Position numbers and translations under genes: made by a program
The notes under the pieces: model-generated
Told to the model about the DNA's origin: nothing
Databases searched by the model: none
Seen by the model: only the letters and a program-made list of their open reading frames with translations
NCBI GenBank assembly: GCA_003695015.1
Contig: RFJD01000116.1
Coordinates: forward strand, 1-17,049
Direction: 5' to 3'
From: Verrucomicrobiota bacterium
Lineage (GTDB): Bacteria; Verrucomicrobiota; Verrucomicrobiia; Limisphaerales; J093
Length of the DNA stretch: 17,049 nucleotides
Part shown: piece by piece, positions 7,317 through 14,357 of the stretch
Layout of the letters: every line of letters begins with the position of its first letter
Numbering within the stretch: the stretch's first letter is position 1

Positions 7317-10187
7317 ATGGCGAAGGATTACAAGAACACGCTGAATCTGCCGCGGACGGACTTCCCGATGAAGGCCGATCTGGTGCGGCGGGAACCGGAG
7401 CGTCTGGCCCGTTGGGAGCGGGAGGGTCTTTACGCCCGGATCCAGCAACGCCGCGCCGGGCGACCGCGGTTCGTGCTGCATGACGGCCCGCCGTTTGCCA
7501 ATGGCGATGTCCACATCGGCACCGCCCTGAACAAGATTCTCAAGGACTTCATCATCAAGCACCGGACGTTGCGCGGTTTCCGGGCCCCCTACGTGCCGGG
7601 GTGGGACTGTCACGGGCTGCCCATCGAGTTCAAGGTGGTCCAGGAACTGCGCCGACAAGGGCAGGCGGAAACCGACCCCGCCAGCATCCGGCGGGCCTGT
7701 GCCGATTACGCCCGCAAGTACATCGACATCCAGCGGGAGCAGTTCCGGCGGTTGGGCGTGCTGGGGGAATGGGACCGCCCGTACCTGACGCTGGACCGCC
7801 AGTACGAGGCGGAGGAGCTGCGGCTGTTTGCCGATCTGGTCGAGCAGGGCTTCGTCTATCGGGGCAAGAAGCCGGTGTACTGGAGCATCCCCTGCCGCAC
7901 GGCGCTGGCCGAGGCGGAGGTCGAGTACAAAGACCACACCAGCCAGAGCGTGTACGTGAAGTTCCCCGTGGTGGGGCATGAGAACACGTACCTGCTGATC
8001 TGGACGACCACGCCGTGGACGTTGCCGGCCAACCTGGCGGTGGCGTTCAATCCGCAGTTCAGCTACAGCCTCGTCCGGGTGGGCGAGGAGACCTGGGAGG
8101 ACTACCTCGTTTGCACCTCCCTGCTCGAGGCGGTGGCGGCCAAGTGCGGCTGGCAGGGCTACCAGATCATTCGCAGCCTCGACGGCGGCCATTTCCGGAA
8201 CGTCGAGTACCGGCATCCGTTCTGCGACCGGACGGGGCGGTTGTTCCCCGCGGATTTCGTGGACGACGAGACCGGCACCGGCTTCGTGCACATCGCCCCG
8301 GGGCACGGCATGGACGACTACCTGCTGGGGTTGCGGGAGGGGCTGCCGATCTATTCACCGGTGGACGACGACGGGCGGTTCATCCACACCGCGGACCTGC
8401 CGGTCGAGCAGCAGATGCCCGCGCACATGCTGGGCAAGGGGATCCTCGAGCAGGAGGGGCGCAGCGAGGCCAACGAGGTGGTCATCGAGGAGCTGAAGCA
8501 GCGGGGCGCGCTGGTGCATCTGGAGGATTACCTCCACAGCTATCCGCACTGCTGGCGGAGCAAGACGCCGGTGATTTTCCGGGCGATGGACCAGTGGTTC
8601 ATCGGCGTGGACCACGAGCGGCAGGGCCGGCGGTTTCGGGACGAGGCGCTGGCCGAGATCGGCCGGGTGCGCTGGGTGCCGGAGTGGGGCCGGGCGCGGA
8701 TCGAAGGCGCGGTGGCGTCGCGACCGGACTGGTGCATTTCGCGCCAGCGCGCCTGGGGGGTGCCGATCCCCGCGTTCTACACGGCGCAGGGAGAGCCGAT
8801 TCTGGAGGCCCGGATCGTGCGGGCGGTGGCGGACTTGGTCGAGGAGCACGGGACGAACGTGTGGTTCGAGAAGGACGCCGCGGAGCTGTGGTCGCTGGTG
8901 CGGCCGGCCGATTGGTCCGGACCGGAGGCGGCGGCCAAGTCCACCGACACGCTGGACGTCTGGATCGATTCGGGATCCTCCTCGCGGGCCGTGTTGATGC
9001 GGCGGGAGGAGTTGCGGCCGGACAACCCCGAGGAACCGCACGGCTGGCAGGCAGACGTGTATCTCGAGGGCAGCGACCAGCACCGGGGCTGGTTTCAGTC
9101 GTCCCTGTTGCTGTCACTGGCGGCCAACGGCGCCGCGCCGTTCCGGACCGTCTTGACCCACGGATTCATGGTCGATGCCGACCGCGAGAAGATCTCGAAA
9201 AGCCGGCAGGACCAGGGCGGCTACGAGAAACCCCAGACCGCCGAGGCGTACGTCAGCCAGTGGGGGGCCGACATTCTCCGGCTGTGGGTGGCGTCGCAGG
9301 ACTACCGCAACGACATCGTCGTCAGCGAGGAGCGGATCCGCAAGGTGGCCGAGACCTACCGGTTGTTGCGGAACACCCTCCGCTACCAGCTCGCAAACCT
9401 GTACGACTTCGACCCGGCGCGGCACGCCGTGCCGGAGGAGGCATTGACCGGGCTGGATCGCTGGATCCTGTGGCGTTTCGGCCAACTGGAACGCGAGGTG
9501 CAGGCGGCCTACGAGGCTTACGAGTTCCACGTGGTTTACCAGCGGTTGAGCCAGTTCGCCGCGGTGGAACTGTCGGCCGTTTACCACGACTTGGTGAAGG
9601 ACCGGTTGTACACGGACGCGCCGGATTCGCCGCGGCGCCGTTCCACGCAAACGGCCCTGCACCGGCTGGTGACCGGCCTGTGTCAGTTGCTGGCGCCGGT
9701 GCTGGCTTTCACGGCGGACGAGGCGTGGGAGTTCATCCCGGGCCACGAGGGCGACTCGGTGCACGAGACGCTCTGGCAGCCGCGGGGGTTGGCGGAGGCG
9801 ACCCCCGGGGAGACGGCGCGTTGGGAGGCATGGTTCCAACTGCGGGAGGAGGCGCTGGCGGAACTGGAAAAGGCGCGCCAGCAACGGTTGATCGGCCGGA
9901 GTCTGGAAGCGCGGCTAGAGGTGCGGGTGCCGGAGGCACTTTGGACGGCGGTCGGCGCCGCCGGGGGGGTCGAGGAACTGCGCGAGGTGTTCAACGTGTC
10001 CCGGTTGGATTGCCAGCCCGCCGCCGACGGAGAGGTGCGGGTGACGGTGACCCGGGCCGAGGGGCGGCGTTGCGAGCGGTGCTGGCACTGGGAACCGGAC
10101 GTGGGCGCGGACGCCGCGCACCCGGAGCTGTGCGGCCGGTGCCGGGAAGTGGTGAACGAAGCGAAGCGTGAAGCCGCCGCGGAATAG
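7317..10187 (+). CDS. ileS: Isoleucyl-tRNA synthetase
   Basis: A class I synthetase that charges tRNA-Ile and edits mis-activated valine. The 956 residues match bacterial type-1 IleRS. The Rossmann catalytic core opens with LHDGPPFANGDVHIGTALNKILKD; the HIGH signature is HIGT at 66-69. The CP1 editing domain shows WTTTPWTLPAN at 229-239 and GTGFVHIAPGHGMDDY. The second signature is KISKS at 625-629 instead of KMSKS, preceded by the conserved LEGSDQHRGWFQSS. An anticodon-binding helical domain follows, then a C-terminal zinc finger with CERCW and CGRC pairs. I chose the ATG at 7317 (MAKDYKNTLNLPRTDFPM), the usual family start; an upstream in-frame start at 7296 adds seven unrelated residues. 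The gene sits between a cupin gene and purN, 42 bases before the latter. Confidence 0.97.
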   Translation: MAKDYKNTLNLPRTDFPMKADLVRREPERLARWEREGLYARIQQRRAGRPRFVLHDGPPFANGDVHIGTALNKILKDFIIKHRTLRGFRAPYVPGWDCHGLPIEFKVVQELRRQGQAETDPASIRRACADYARKYIDIQREQFRRLGVLGEWDRPYLTLDRQYEAEELRLFADLVEQGFVYRGKKPVYWSIPCRTALAEAEVEYKDHTSQSVYVKFPVVGHENTYLLIWTTTPWTLPANLAVAFNPQFSYSLVRVGEETWEDYLVCTSLLEAVAAKCGWQGYQIIRSLDGGHFRNVEYRHPFCDRTGRLFPADFVDDETGTGFVHIAPGHGMDDYLLGLREGLPIYSPVDDDGRFIHTADLPVEQQMPAHMLGKGILEQEGRSEANEVVIEELKQRGALVHLEDYLHSYPHCWRSKTPVIFRAMDQWFIGVDHERQGRRFRDEALAEIGRVRWVPEWGRARIEGAVASRPDWCISRQRAWGVPIPAFYTAQGEPILEARIVRAVADLVEEHGTNVWFEKDAAELWSLVRPADWSGPEAAAKSTDTLDVWIDSGSSSRAVLMRREELRPDNPEEPHGWQADVYLEGSDQHRGWFQSSLLLSLAANGAAPFRTVLTHGFMVDADREKISKSRQDQGGYEKPQTAEAYVSQWGADILRLWVASQDYRNDIVVSEERIRKVAETYRLLRNTLRYQLANLYDFDPARHAVPEEALTGLDRWILWRFGQLEREVQAAYEAYEFHVVYQRLSQFAAVELSAVYHDLVKDRLYTDAPDSPRRRSTQTALHRLVTGLCQLLAPVLAFTADEAWEFIPGHEGDSVHETLWQPRGLAEATPGETARWEAWFQLREEALAELEKARQQRLIGRSLEARLEVRVPEALWTAVGAAGGVEELREVFNVSRLDCQPAADGEVRVTVTRAEGRRCERCWHWEPDVGADAAHPELCGRCREVVNEAKREAAAE

Positions 10188-10229
10188 GCTTGCCGGGGCG
10201 GCGGGTTTCGGCCACAAGACGCGGGCGCG

Positions 10230-10856
10230 GTGAGCTTGCAAGGCAAAGCCAGACTGGGAGTGCTCGGTTCCGGGAAGGGATCGAACTTCGTGGCCATTGC
10301 CGAGGCTTGCCGGCGGGGCCTTCTCGACGCCGAGGTGGCCGTGGTCCTGAGCGACGTCCCGGAGGCGGGCATCCTGGAACGGGCCGCCGAGCGCGGCATC
10401 CCGGCGCGGTACCTGGAACCGGGTCGCTTCCGCACGCGGTTGGACGAGGAAGCCGAGCAGCGCTATGTGGCCGCCCTCCAGGAGGCCGGCGTGGACTGGG
10501 TCGTGCTGGCCGGGTTCATGCGGATCCTCAAGGGGACCTTCCTCCGGGCCTTTCCGCTGCAGGTGGTGAACATCCATCCGTCGCTGCTGCCGAGCTTTCC
10601 CGGGCTCGAGGCGTGGAAGCAGGCGCTGGACTACGGCGTGAAGGTCACCGGGGTGACGGTTCACTTGGTGGACCAAGGGATCGACACCGGCCCCATCGTG
10701 CTGCAGGAACCGGTGCGCGTGCATGAGGACGACACCCCGGCGAGCCTGCATGCCCGGATCCAGGAAGTCGAACACCGGATTTATCCGGAGGCGCTCCAGT
10801 TGCTGGTGCACGGGCGCATCCGGGTGGAAGGCCGGCGGACCCGGCGGGTGGATTGA
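10230..10856 (+). CDS. purN: Phosphoribosylglycinamide formyltransferase 1
   Basis: PurN transfers a formyl group from 10-formyl-tetrahydrofolate to GAR, giving FGAR, the third step of purine synthesis. The 208-residue protein starts with the phosphate-binding loop GSGKGSNF and carries VVLAGFMRIL. The catalytic asparagine and histidine lie in NIHPSLLPSFPG (N114, H116). The catalytic aspartate, D152, lies in QGIDTGPIVLQ. Together these are the complete active site of the family, so the enzyme should be functional. The start is a GTG at 10230; no in-frame ATG precedes the GSGKGSN loop, and MSLQGKARLGVLGSGKGS is a normal N-terminus. No Shine-Dalgarno sequence is seen. It is 42 bases after ileS and 76 bases before hisG, and shares its pathway with purM 3.6 kb upstream. 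Confidence 0.96.
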   Translation: MSLQGKARLGVLGSGKGSNFVAIAEACRRGLLDAEVAVVLSDVPEAGILERAAERGIPARYLEPGRFRTRLDEEAEQRYVAALQEAGVDWVVLAGFMRILKGTFLRAFPLQVVNIHPSLLPSFPGLEAWKQALDYGVKVTGVTVHLVDQGIDTGPIVLQEPVRVHEDDTPASLHARIQEVEHRIYPEALQLLVHGRIRVEGRRTRRVD

Positions 10857-10869
10857 GGCCGCGGGCCTC
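10855..10869 (+). terminator. Tight GC hairpin at the purN stop codon
   Basis: GAGGCC (10855-10860) and GGCCTC (10864-10869) pair perfectly around a 3-base GCG loop. The left arm overlaps the TGA stop of purN (10854-10856). There is no T-tract. It may be a weak terminator or a 3'-end-protecting hairpin, or simply chance in GC-rich DNA. Confidence 0.22.
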
Positions 10870-10932
10870 CGCGCCGCGTCGCGCGCCCGCCCGGACGGGG
10901 GCGTGTCGAAAAGCCGGACGGATCTGAGAACG

Positions 10933-11823
10933 ATGAGCGAAGAAACAAAGACCCGAGTGCTGCGTTTGGGGCTTCCGAAGGGAAGTCTCCAGCAGGCCAC
11001 CATCGAGAAGATGGCCAAGGCCGGCTACAACATCTCCGTGTCCAGCCGGTCCTATGTGCCCTACGTGGACGATCCCGAGCTGGAGATCCGGTTCATCCGG
11101 GCCCAGGAAATCAGCCGTTACGTCGAGCACGGCTATCTCGACGCCGGCATCACCGGTTACGACTGGATCCGGGAAAACGGATCGAAGGTCCACGAGGTCG
11201 GCGAGTTCATTTTCAGCAAGGCCACCAGCCGCCCGGCCCGGTGGGTCCTGGCCGTTCCGGAGGACTCGCCAATCCGCTCGGTCAAGGATCTCGAAGGCAA
11301 GCGCATCGCCACCGAGGTCGTCAACCTGACCAAAGCCTGGCTCCGCAAGCACAAGGTCAAGGCCGAGGTCGAGTTCTCCTGGGGCGCCACCGAGGTCAAG
11401 GCCCACGAACTGGTGGACGCCATCGTCGATGTCACCGAGACCGGCACCTCCCTCCGCGCCAACAAACTGCGCATCGTGGACACCCTGCTGGTTTCCACCC
11501 CGCGCCTGATCGCCAACCACGCGTCGTGGAAGGACGACTGGAAGCGGGCCAAGATCGAAAACCTGGCCCTGCTGTTGCGCGGCGCCCTCGAGGCGGAGAA
11601 GAAGGTCGGCCTCAAGATGAACATCCGCGAGGACGCCCTGCCCGCGTTGCTCGAGAATTTGCCCGCATTGCGGCGGCCCACCATCTCCCGGCTCAGCGTC
11701 GAAGGGTGGGTGGCCGTGGAAACCGTGATTGACGAAAGCGTCGTTCGGGAGATCATTCCCCAGCTCAAGGCGGCGGGGGCCGAGGGCATCATCGAGTACC
11801 CCCTCAACAAGGTCGTCTATTGA
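10933..11823 (+). CDS. hisG: ATP phosphoribosyltransferase, long form
   Basis: HisG catalyses the first and committed step of histidine synthesis, joining PRPP and ATP to give phosphoribosyl-ATP in the cytoplasm. The 296-residue protein begins LRLGLPKGSLQQATIEKMAKAGY, the family N-terminus. It carries DAGITGYDWI and the PRPP-binding loop VDVTETGTSLRANKL at about 170-184. The C-terminal part from about residue 220 (LKMNIREDALPALL to EYPLNKVVY) is the ACT-like HisG_C regulatory domain. This is therefore the long form, which in known members needs no HisZ and is feedback-inhibited by histidine. The ATG at 10933 is chosen because the frame upstream overlaps purN and is not family-like. No other his gene is present in the window. 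It is followed 52 bases later by the mS38-like mini-protein gene. Confidence 0.97.
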   Translation: MSEETKTRVLRLGLPKGSLQQATIEKMAKAGYNISVSSRSYVPYVDDPELEIRFIRAQEISRYVEHGYLDAGITGYDWIRENGSKVHEVGEFIFSKATSRPARWVLAVPEDSPIRSVKDLEGKRIATEVVNLTKAWLRKHKVKAEVEFSWGATEVKAHELVDAIVDVTETGTSLRANKLRIVDTLLVSTPRLIANHASWKDDWKRAKIENLALLLRGALEAEKKVGLKMNIREDALPALLENLPALRRPTISRLSVEGWVAVETVIDESVVREIIPQLKAAGAEGIIEYPLNKVVY

Positions 11824-11875
11824 CCGGCCGACGCCTCCAAACCATTACCGAGACCGACAGCCGAAACGAGCAACC

Positions 11876-11977
11876 ATGGGTTCACTGAAAAAGCGCCGGA
11901 AGGCCAAGATCAACAAACACAAGCGTCGCAAGAAACTCCGTGCCAACCGGCACAAGAAGCGCACCTGGCAGAAGTAG
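11876..11977 (+). CDS. 33-residue mS38/AURKAIP1-COX24-type small ribosomal protein
   Basis: A tiny, extremely basic protein: MGSLKKRRKAKINKHKRRKK followed by LRANRHKKRTWQK, with over half its residues K or R and no acidic residue. The KKRRK-x-K-x-x-KHKRRKxLR pattern is that of the COX24/AURKAIP1 C-terminal family. That family includes mitochondrial mS38 and the 33-residue actinobacterial protein bS22, which lies near the decoding centre of the small subunit. That relationship is from recalled family knowledge, not a search. The likely role is an rRNA-binding ribosomal protein of the 30S subunit. The ATG at 11876 is fixed by the MGSLKKRRK start, which resembles the actinobacterial proteins; there is no Shine-Dalgarno sequence. 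The larger frame open from 11729 overlaps hisG and is not the gene. An intrinsic-terminator candidate lies 30 bases after the stop. Confidence 0.85.
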   Translation: MGSLKKRRKAKINKHKRRKKLRANRHKKRTWQK

Positions 11978-12007
11978 GCTCGACCGGGCCCGCTCGACGT
12001 CCACGAG

Positions 12008-12047
12008 GGCGCCCCTTCCCGAACGGGAACGGGGGGCCTTTCGTTCT
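12008..12047 (+). terminator. Intrinsic terminator candidate after the mS38-like gene
   Basis: GGCGCCCCTTCCC (12008-12020) folds onto GGGAACGGGGGGCC (12025-12038) around a GAAC loop. From the loop outward there are five pairs, a bulged C at 12030, four C-G pairs, one G-G mismatch and three more pairs. TTTCGTTCT follows at 12039-12047. Strong stem plus T-rich tail make this the most terminator-like element in the window. It would end the hisG-mini-protein transcript, and it argues that the TPR lipoprotein starts downstream of it. Confidence 0.6.
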
Positions 12048-12083
12048 GTCCGCTCCCGGCAAGACCGCCGGTCCCCACCCGGT

Positions 12084-13748
12084 TTGGCGGCGGCGCTTCT
12101 GGCTGGTTGTCTCCTGCTGAGCGGCTGCGCCACTGGCTGGCATCGGACCTCGCAGCCGGCCGCCGCGGCTGCCGACCGTCCCCGCCTGAGCGACGCCGAA
12201 CTCGACCGGCTCGCCGACGCCTACGCCCACTATGCCCAGGGCGTCATGCTGGAAACCCGCGGCGAGGAAGAGCCGGCCCTCGAGGAGTACCGCCAAGCCC
12301 TCGAAGCCGATCCTTCCAACGAGCTTCTGGCCGTCCAGCTCGCCGGCCGTTATCTCCAGAAACAGCAACCCGACCAAGCCGTCAACCTGCTCCGGGAGGT
12401 GCTGAAGGCCAACCCGGATGCCGGCGGCCTTTATGGCTGGCTGGGGATGGCCCACCAAGCCGCCGGGCGCACCAACGAGGCCGCCCGCGCCTTCCGGGAG
12501 TGCACCCGGCGCGCGCCGGACGTGTTCATCGGCTATGCCGGACTGGCCCGGATGGCCTACGAGGCCAGGGACGCCAAGACCGCGTTGGACGTGCTGGACA
12601 AGGCGGCCGGCCGCCCGGTCGAGGACCCGCGTTTCTGGGTTTCCCTGGCCGACACGCTGGCCATGGGCGTCCGACAAAAGGTGCTCACCAACGAGCAGGT
12701 CCGGGATCGCATCAAGCGCGCCCTGGACCGCGCCGACGCCGCCAACCCGGACGCCCCCGATCTCCTCCAGCGCATGGCCGAGCTGTACCGGGCGGGCGGC
12801 TTCCTCCCCGAGGCCATCCGGTATTACGAACGGCTCGTCGGGGTGGCCGCCACGCAGAGCCCCGGCCTCCAGGCCCTCTTGCGCGAGCAGCTCTACCGGC
12901 TCTACCTGCAGACCGGCGACAAGGAGAAAGCCGAGGCGCAACTCCGGGCCCTGTTGGACCTCAACCCCACCAACCCGCAGATCCGCCTCTTGCTCGCCCG
13001 GGCCGCGGTCGAACGGCGCGACTTCCCCGAGGCGGTCCGGCACCTCGAACAATTGCTCCTGGTGCAGCCGGACTTCGAGCCCGCTTACTACGAGCTGATC
13101 TCGGTCCATCTCCAAGCCGACCAACCCGACGAAGCCGAGGCCGTCCTGGCGCGGGTTCGCGAACGGTTCAAACCCGGCTTCCAGTACGAGCTGACCGCCG
13201 GCGTCCTCGCCATGGTGCGGGAGCAATACGCCGAAGCCGTCCGCCACCTCACCCGGGCCGAAACCCTCGGCCGGGAGGAGGCGCCCGAGCGGCTGGACGG
13301 GCGGTTCTATTTTCAGCTCGGCTCGGCCTGCGAACGGGCCGGCGACTACGAGCAGGCCGTCCGTTATCTGAAGCGTTCGCTCGAATTGGACCCCGGCAAC
13401 CCGGTGACCCTCAACTACCTCGGCTACATGTGGGCCGACCGGGGCGAAAACCTCGAGGAAGCCCTCCGCCTCATCCAGCAGGCCGTCGAGAAGGATCCCG
13501 ACAACCCCGCCTACCTCGACAGTCTGGCGTGGGCGCTCTACAAGCTCGGCCGCGCCGCCGAGGCCCTCCCCCACCAGTTGCGCGCCGTGGTCCTCCAAAA
13601 GGAACCGGATGCCACCTTGCTGGATCACTTGGGCGACATTCACGCCGCCCTCGGCCACAAGGACCAGGCCCGGGACGCCTACGACCGCGCCCTGGCCATC
13701 AAGGACGACCCGGCCATCCGCCGCAAACGCGACGCCCTCGACCCATGA
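12084..13748 (+). CDS. TPR-repeat lipoprotein
   Basis: A tetratricopeptide-repeat protein of about 554 residues with a lipoprotein signal: hydrophobic AAALLAGCLLL then lipobox LSG-C, so it is probably anchored in the outer or inner membrane facing the periplasm. At least ten TPR-like helix pairs follow, for example EPALEEYRQALEADPSNE, DQAVNLLREVLKANPD, EAIRYYERLVG, EKAEAQLRALLDLNPTNPQ, EQAVRYLKRSLELDPGNP and LEEALRLIQQAVEKDPDNP. The last block (LNYLGYMWADRG, AYLDSLAWALYKLGRAAEALPHQLRAV, LLDHLGDIHAALG) is typical of large bacterial TPR lipoproteins that scaffold envelope complexes. The start is uncertain. TTG at 12084 avoids the terminator but gives a signal peptide with no arginine or lysine. 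GTG at 11940 gives a charged but 62-residue leader, crosses the terminator and overlaps the upstream gene. The stop overlaps the DUF2203 start (ATGA). Its partner is unknown. Confidence 0.88.
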   Translation: MAAALLAGCLLLSGCATGWHRTSQPAAAAADRPRLSDAELDRLADAYAHYAQGVMLETRGEEEPALEEYRQALEADPSNELLAVQLAGRYLQKQQPDQAVNLLREVLKANPDAGGLYGWLGMAHQAAGRTNEAARAFRECTRRAPDVFIGYAGLARMAYEARDAKTALDVLDKAAGRPVEDPRFWVSLADTLAMGVRQKVLTNEQVRDRIKRALDRADAANPDAPDLLQRMAELYRAGGFLPEAIRYYERLVGVAATQSPGLQALLREQLYRLYLQTGDKEKAEAQLRALLDLNPTNPQIRLLLARAAVERRDFPEAVRHLEQLLLVQPDFEPAYYELISVHLQADQPDEAEAVLARVRERFKPGFQYELTAGVLAMVREQYAEAVRHLTRAETLGREEAPERLDGRFYFQLGSACERAGDYEQAVRYLKRSLELDPGNPVTLNYLGYMWADRGENLEEALRLIQQAVEKDPDNPAYLDSLAWALYKLGRAAEALPHQLRAVVLQKEPDATLLDHLGDIHAALGHKDQARDAYDRALAIKDDPAIRRKRDALDP

Positions 13749-14143
13749 GCCCGCCCGAGCCGCTCCGGTTTCGCCGCCATTACACCGTGGCGGAGGCCAA
13801 CGCCCTGCTGCCGCAGGTCCGGGCCTGGCTCCGGGAAATCCGCGAAATCGTCACCCTCCTGAGCCACTTGGGCGAACGGGTGGACCGGTGGATCGACTCC
13901 GGGCGCGACGCCGGCGGGGCGGAGGTCGAACACCTCGTGCGGCGTTGGGTGCAGGCGGCGCAATTGAGCGACGAGCTGGGCCGCCGGGAAATCCTGGTCA
14001 AGGACCTCGAACGCGGGCTGGTGGACTTCCCGGCCTTCGTGGGCGGGCGGGAGGTGTTTCTCTGCTGGGAGGAGGGCGAGGAGGAGGTGCGTTTCTGGCA
14101 CGACCTGGATGCCGGCTACGCCGGCCGCCAAGCAGTCGAGTAG
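13745..14143 (+). CDS. DUF2203 family protein
   Basis: A 132-residue cytoplasmic protein with no signal peptide that matches the DUF2203 family, whose function is unknown. It begins FRRHYTVAEANALLPQVRAWL, the family N-terminus, continues with amphipathic helices (about 20-90), then LVKDLERGLVDFPAFVGGREVFLCWEEGE. It ends with VRFWHDLDAGYAGRQ. The C-terminal block with FPA, GREV-LCW and a WH dipeptide before GYAGRQ is the most conserved part in the family as I recall it. The ATG at 13745 overlaps the stop of the TPR lipoprotein by four bases (ATGA), so translation of the two is likely coupled. It is the last plus-strand gene before the convergent alpha-galactosidase. Confidence 0.87.
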   Translation: MSPPEPLRFRRHYTVAEANALLPQVRAWLREIREIVTLLSHLGERVDRWIDSGRDAGGAEVEHLVRRWVQAAQLSDELGRREILVKDLERGLVDFPAFVGGREVFLCWEEGEEEVRFWHDLDAGYAGRQAVE

Positions 14144-14145
14144 AG

Positions 14146-14160
14146 CGCCGGCATCCGGCG
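14146..14160 (+). terminator. Short GC hairpin after the DUF2203 gene
   Basis: CGCCGG (14146-14151) and CCGGCG (14155-14160) pair perfectly around a CAT loop, two bases after the DUF2203 stop codon. No T-tract follows. The position at the end of the TPR-DUF2203 unit, facing a convergent gene, fits a transcript end, but the evidence is thin. Confidence 0.27.
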
Positions 14161-14317
14161 GGGCGGTCGGCCCATCGCTTGCAGCGGCAACTTGGAATGC
14201 AGCGCGAGACCCACGCAGCCTCCCGCTCGCGACACCCCGGGGGTCCTTCATTCCCGGGCGCCAAGCGGTCGGCCGGCTCGTGGGACGATCCGCCCGCAAG
14301 ACCGGTTCAATAGCACG

Positions 14318-14350
14318 GATTCGGATGGCCACGCCGCCGCCGGCCGAATC
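14318..14350 (-). terminator. Inverted repeat after the alpha-galactosidase gene
   Basis: On the plus strand GATTCGG (14318-14324) and CCGAATC (14344-14350) are perfect complements around a GC-rich 19-base interior. It begins 7 bases beyond the alpha-galactosidase stop codon when read on the minus strand. There is no clear T-tract. It may mark the 3' end of that transcript. Confidence 0.35.
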
Positions 14351-14357
14351 ACTCCGG

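Noticed and set aside
6630..8306. 558-codon minus-strand open frame spanning the cupin gene and the start of ileS
   Set aside because: Pro/Arg/His-rich with no recognisable motif, and covered by two genes with intact motifs on the other strand.
8015..10171. 718-codon plus-strand open frame inside ileS
   Set aside because: Out-of-frame Gly/Arg-rich shadow of ileS in GC-rich DNA; all synthetase motifs lie in the other frame.
11910..13658. 582-codon minus-strand open frame opposite the TPR gene
   Set aside because: Antisense shadow with no motif; the TPR periodicity is clear on the plus strand.
12107..14143. 678-codon plus-strand open frame through the TPR gene region that ends in the DUF2203 frame
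   Set aside because: Its first 545 or so codons are Arg/Pro-rich shadow of the TPR gene; only the part from the ATG at 13745 is protein-like (DUF2203).
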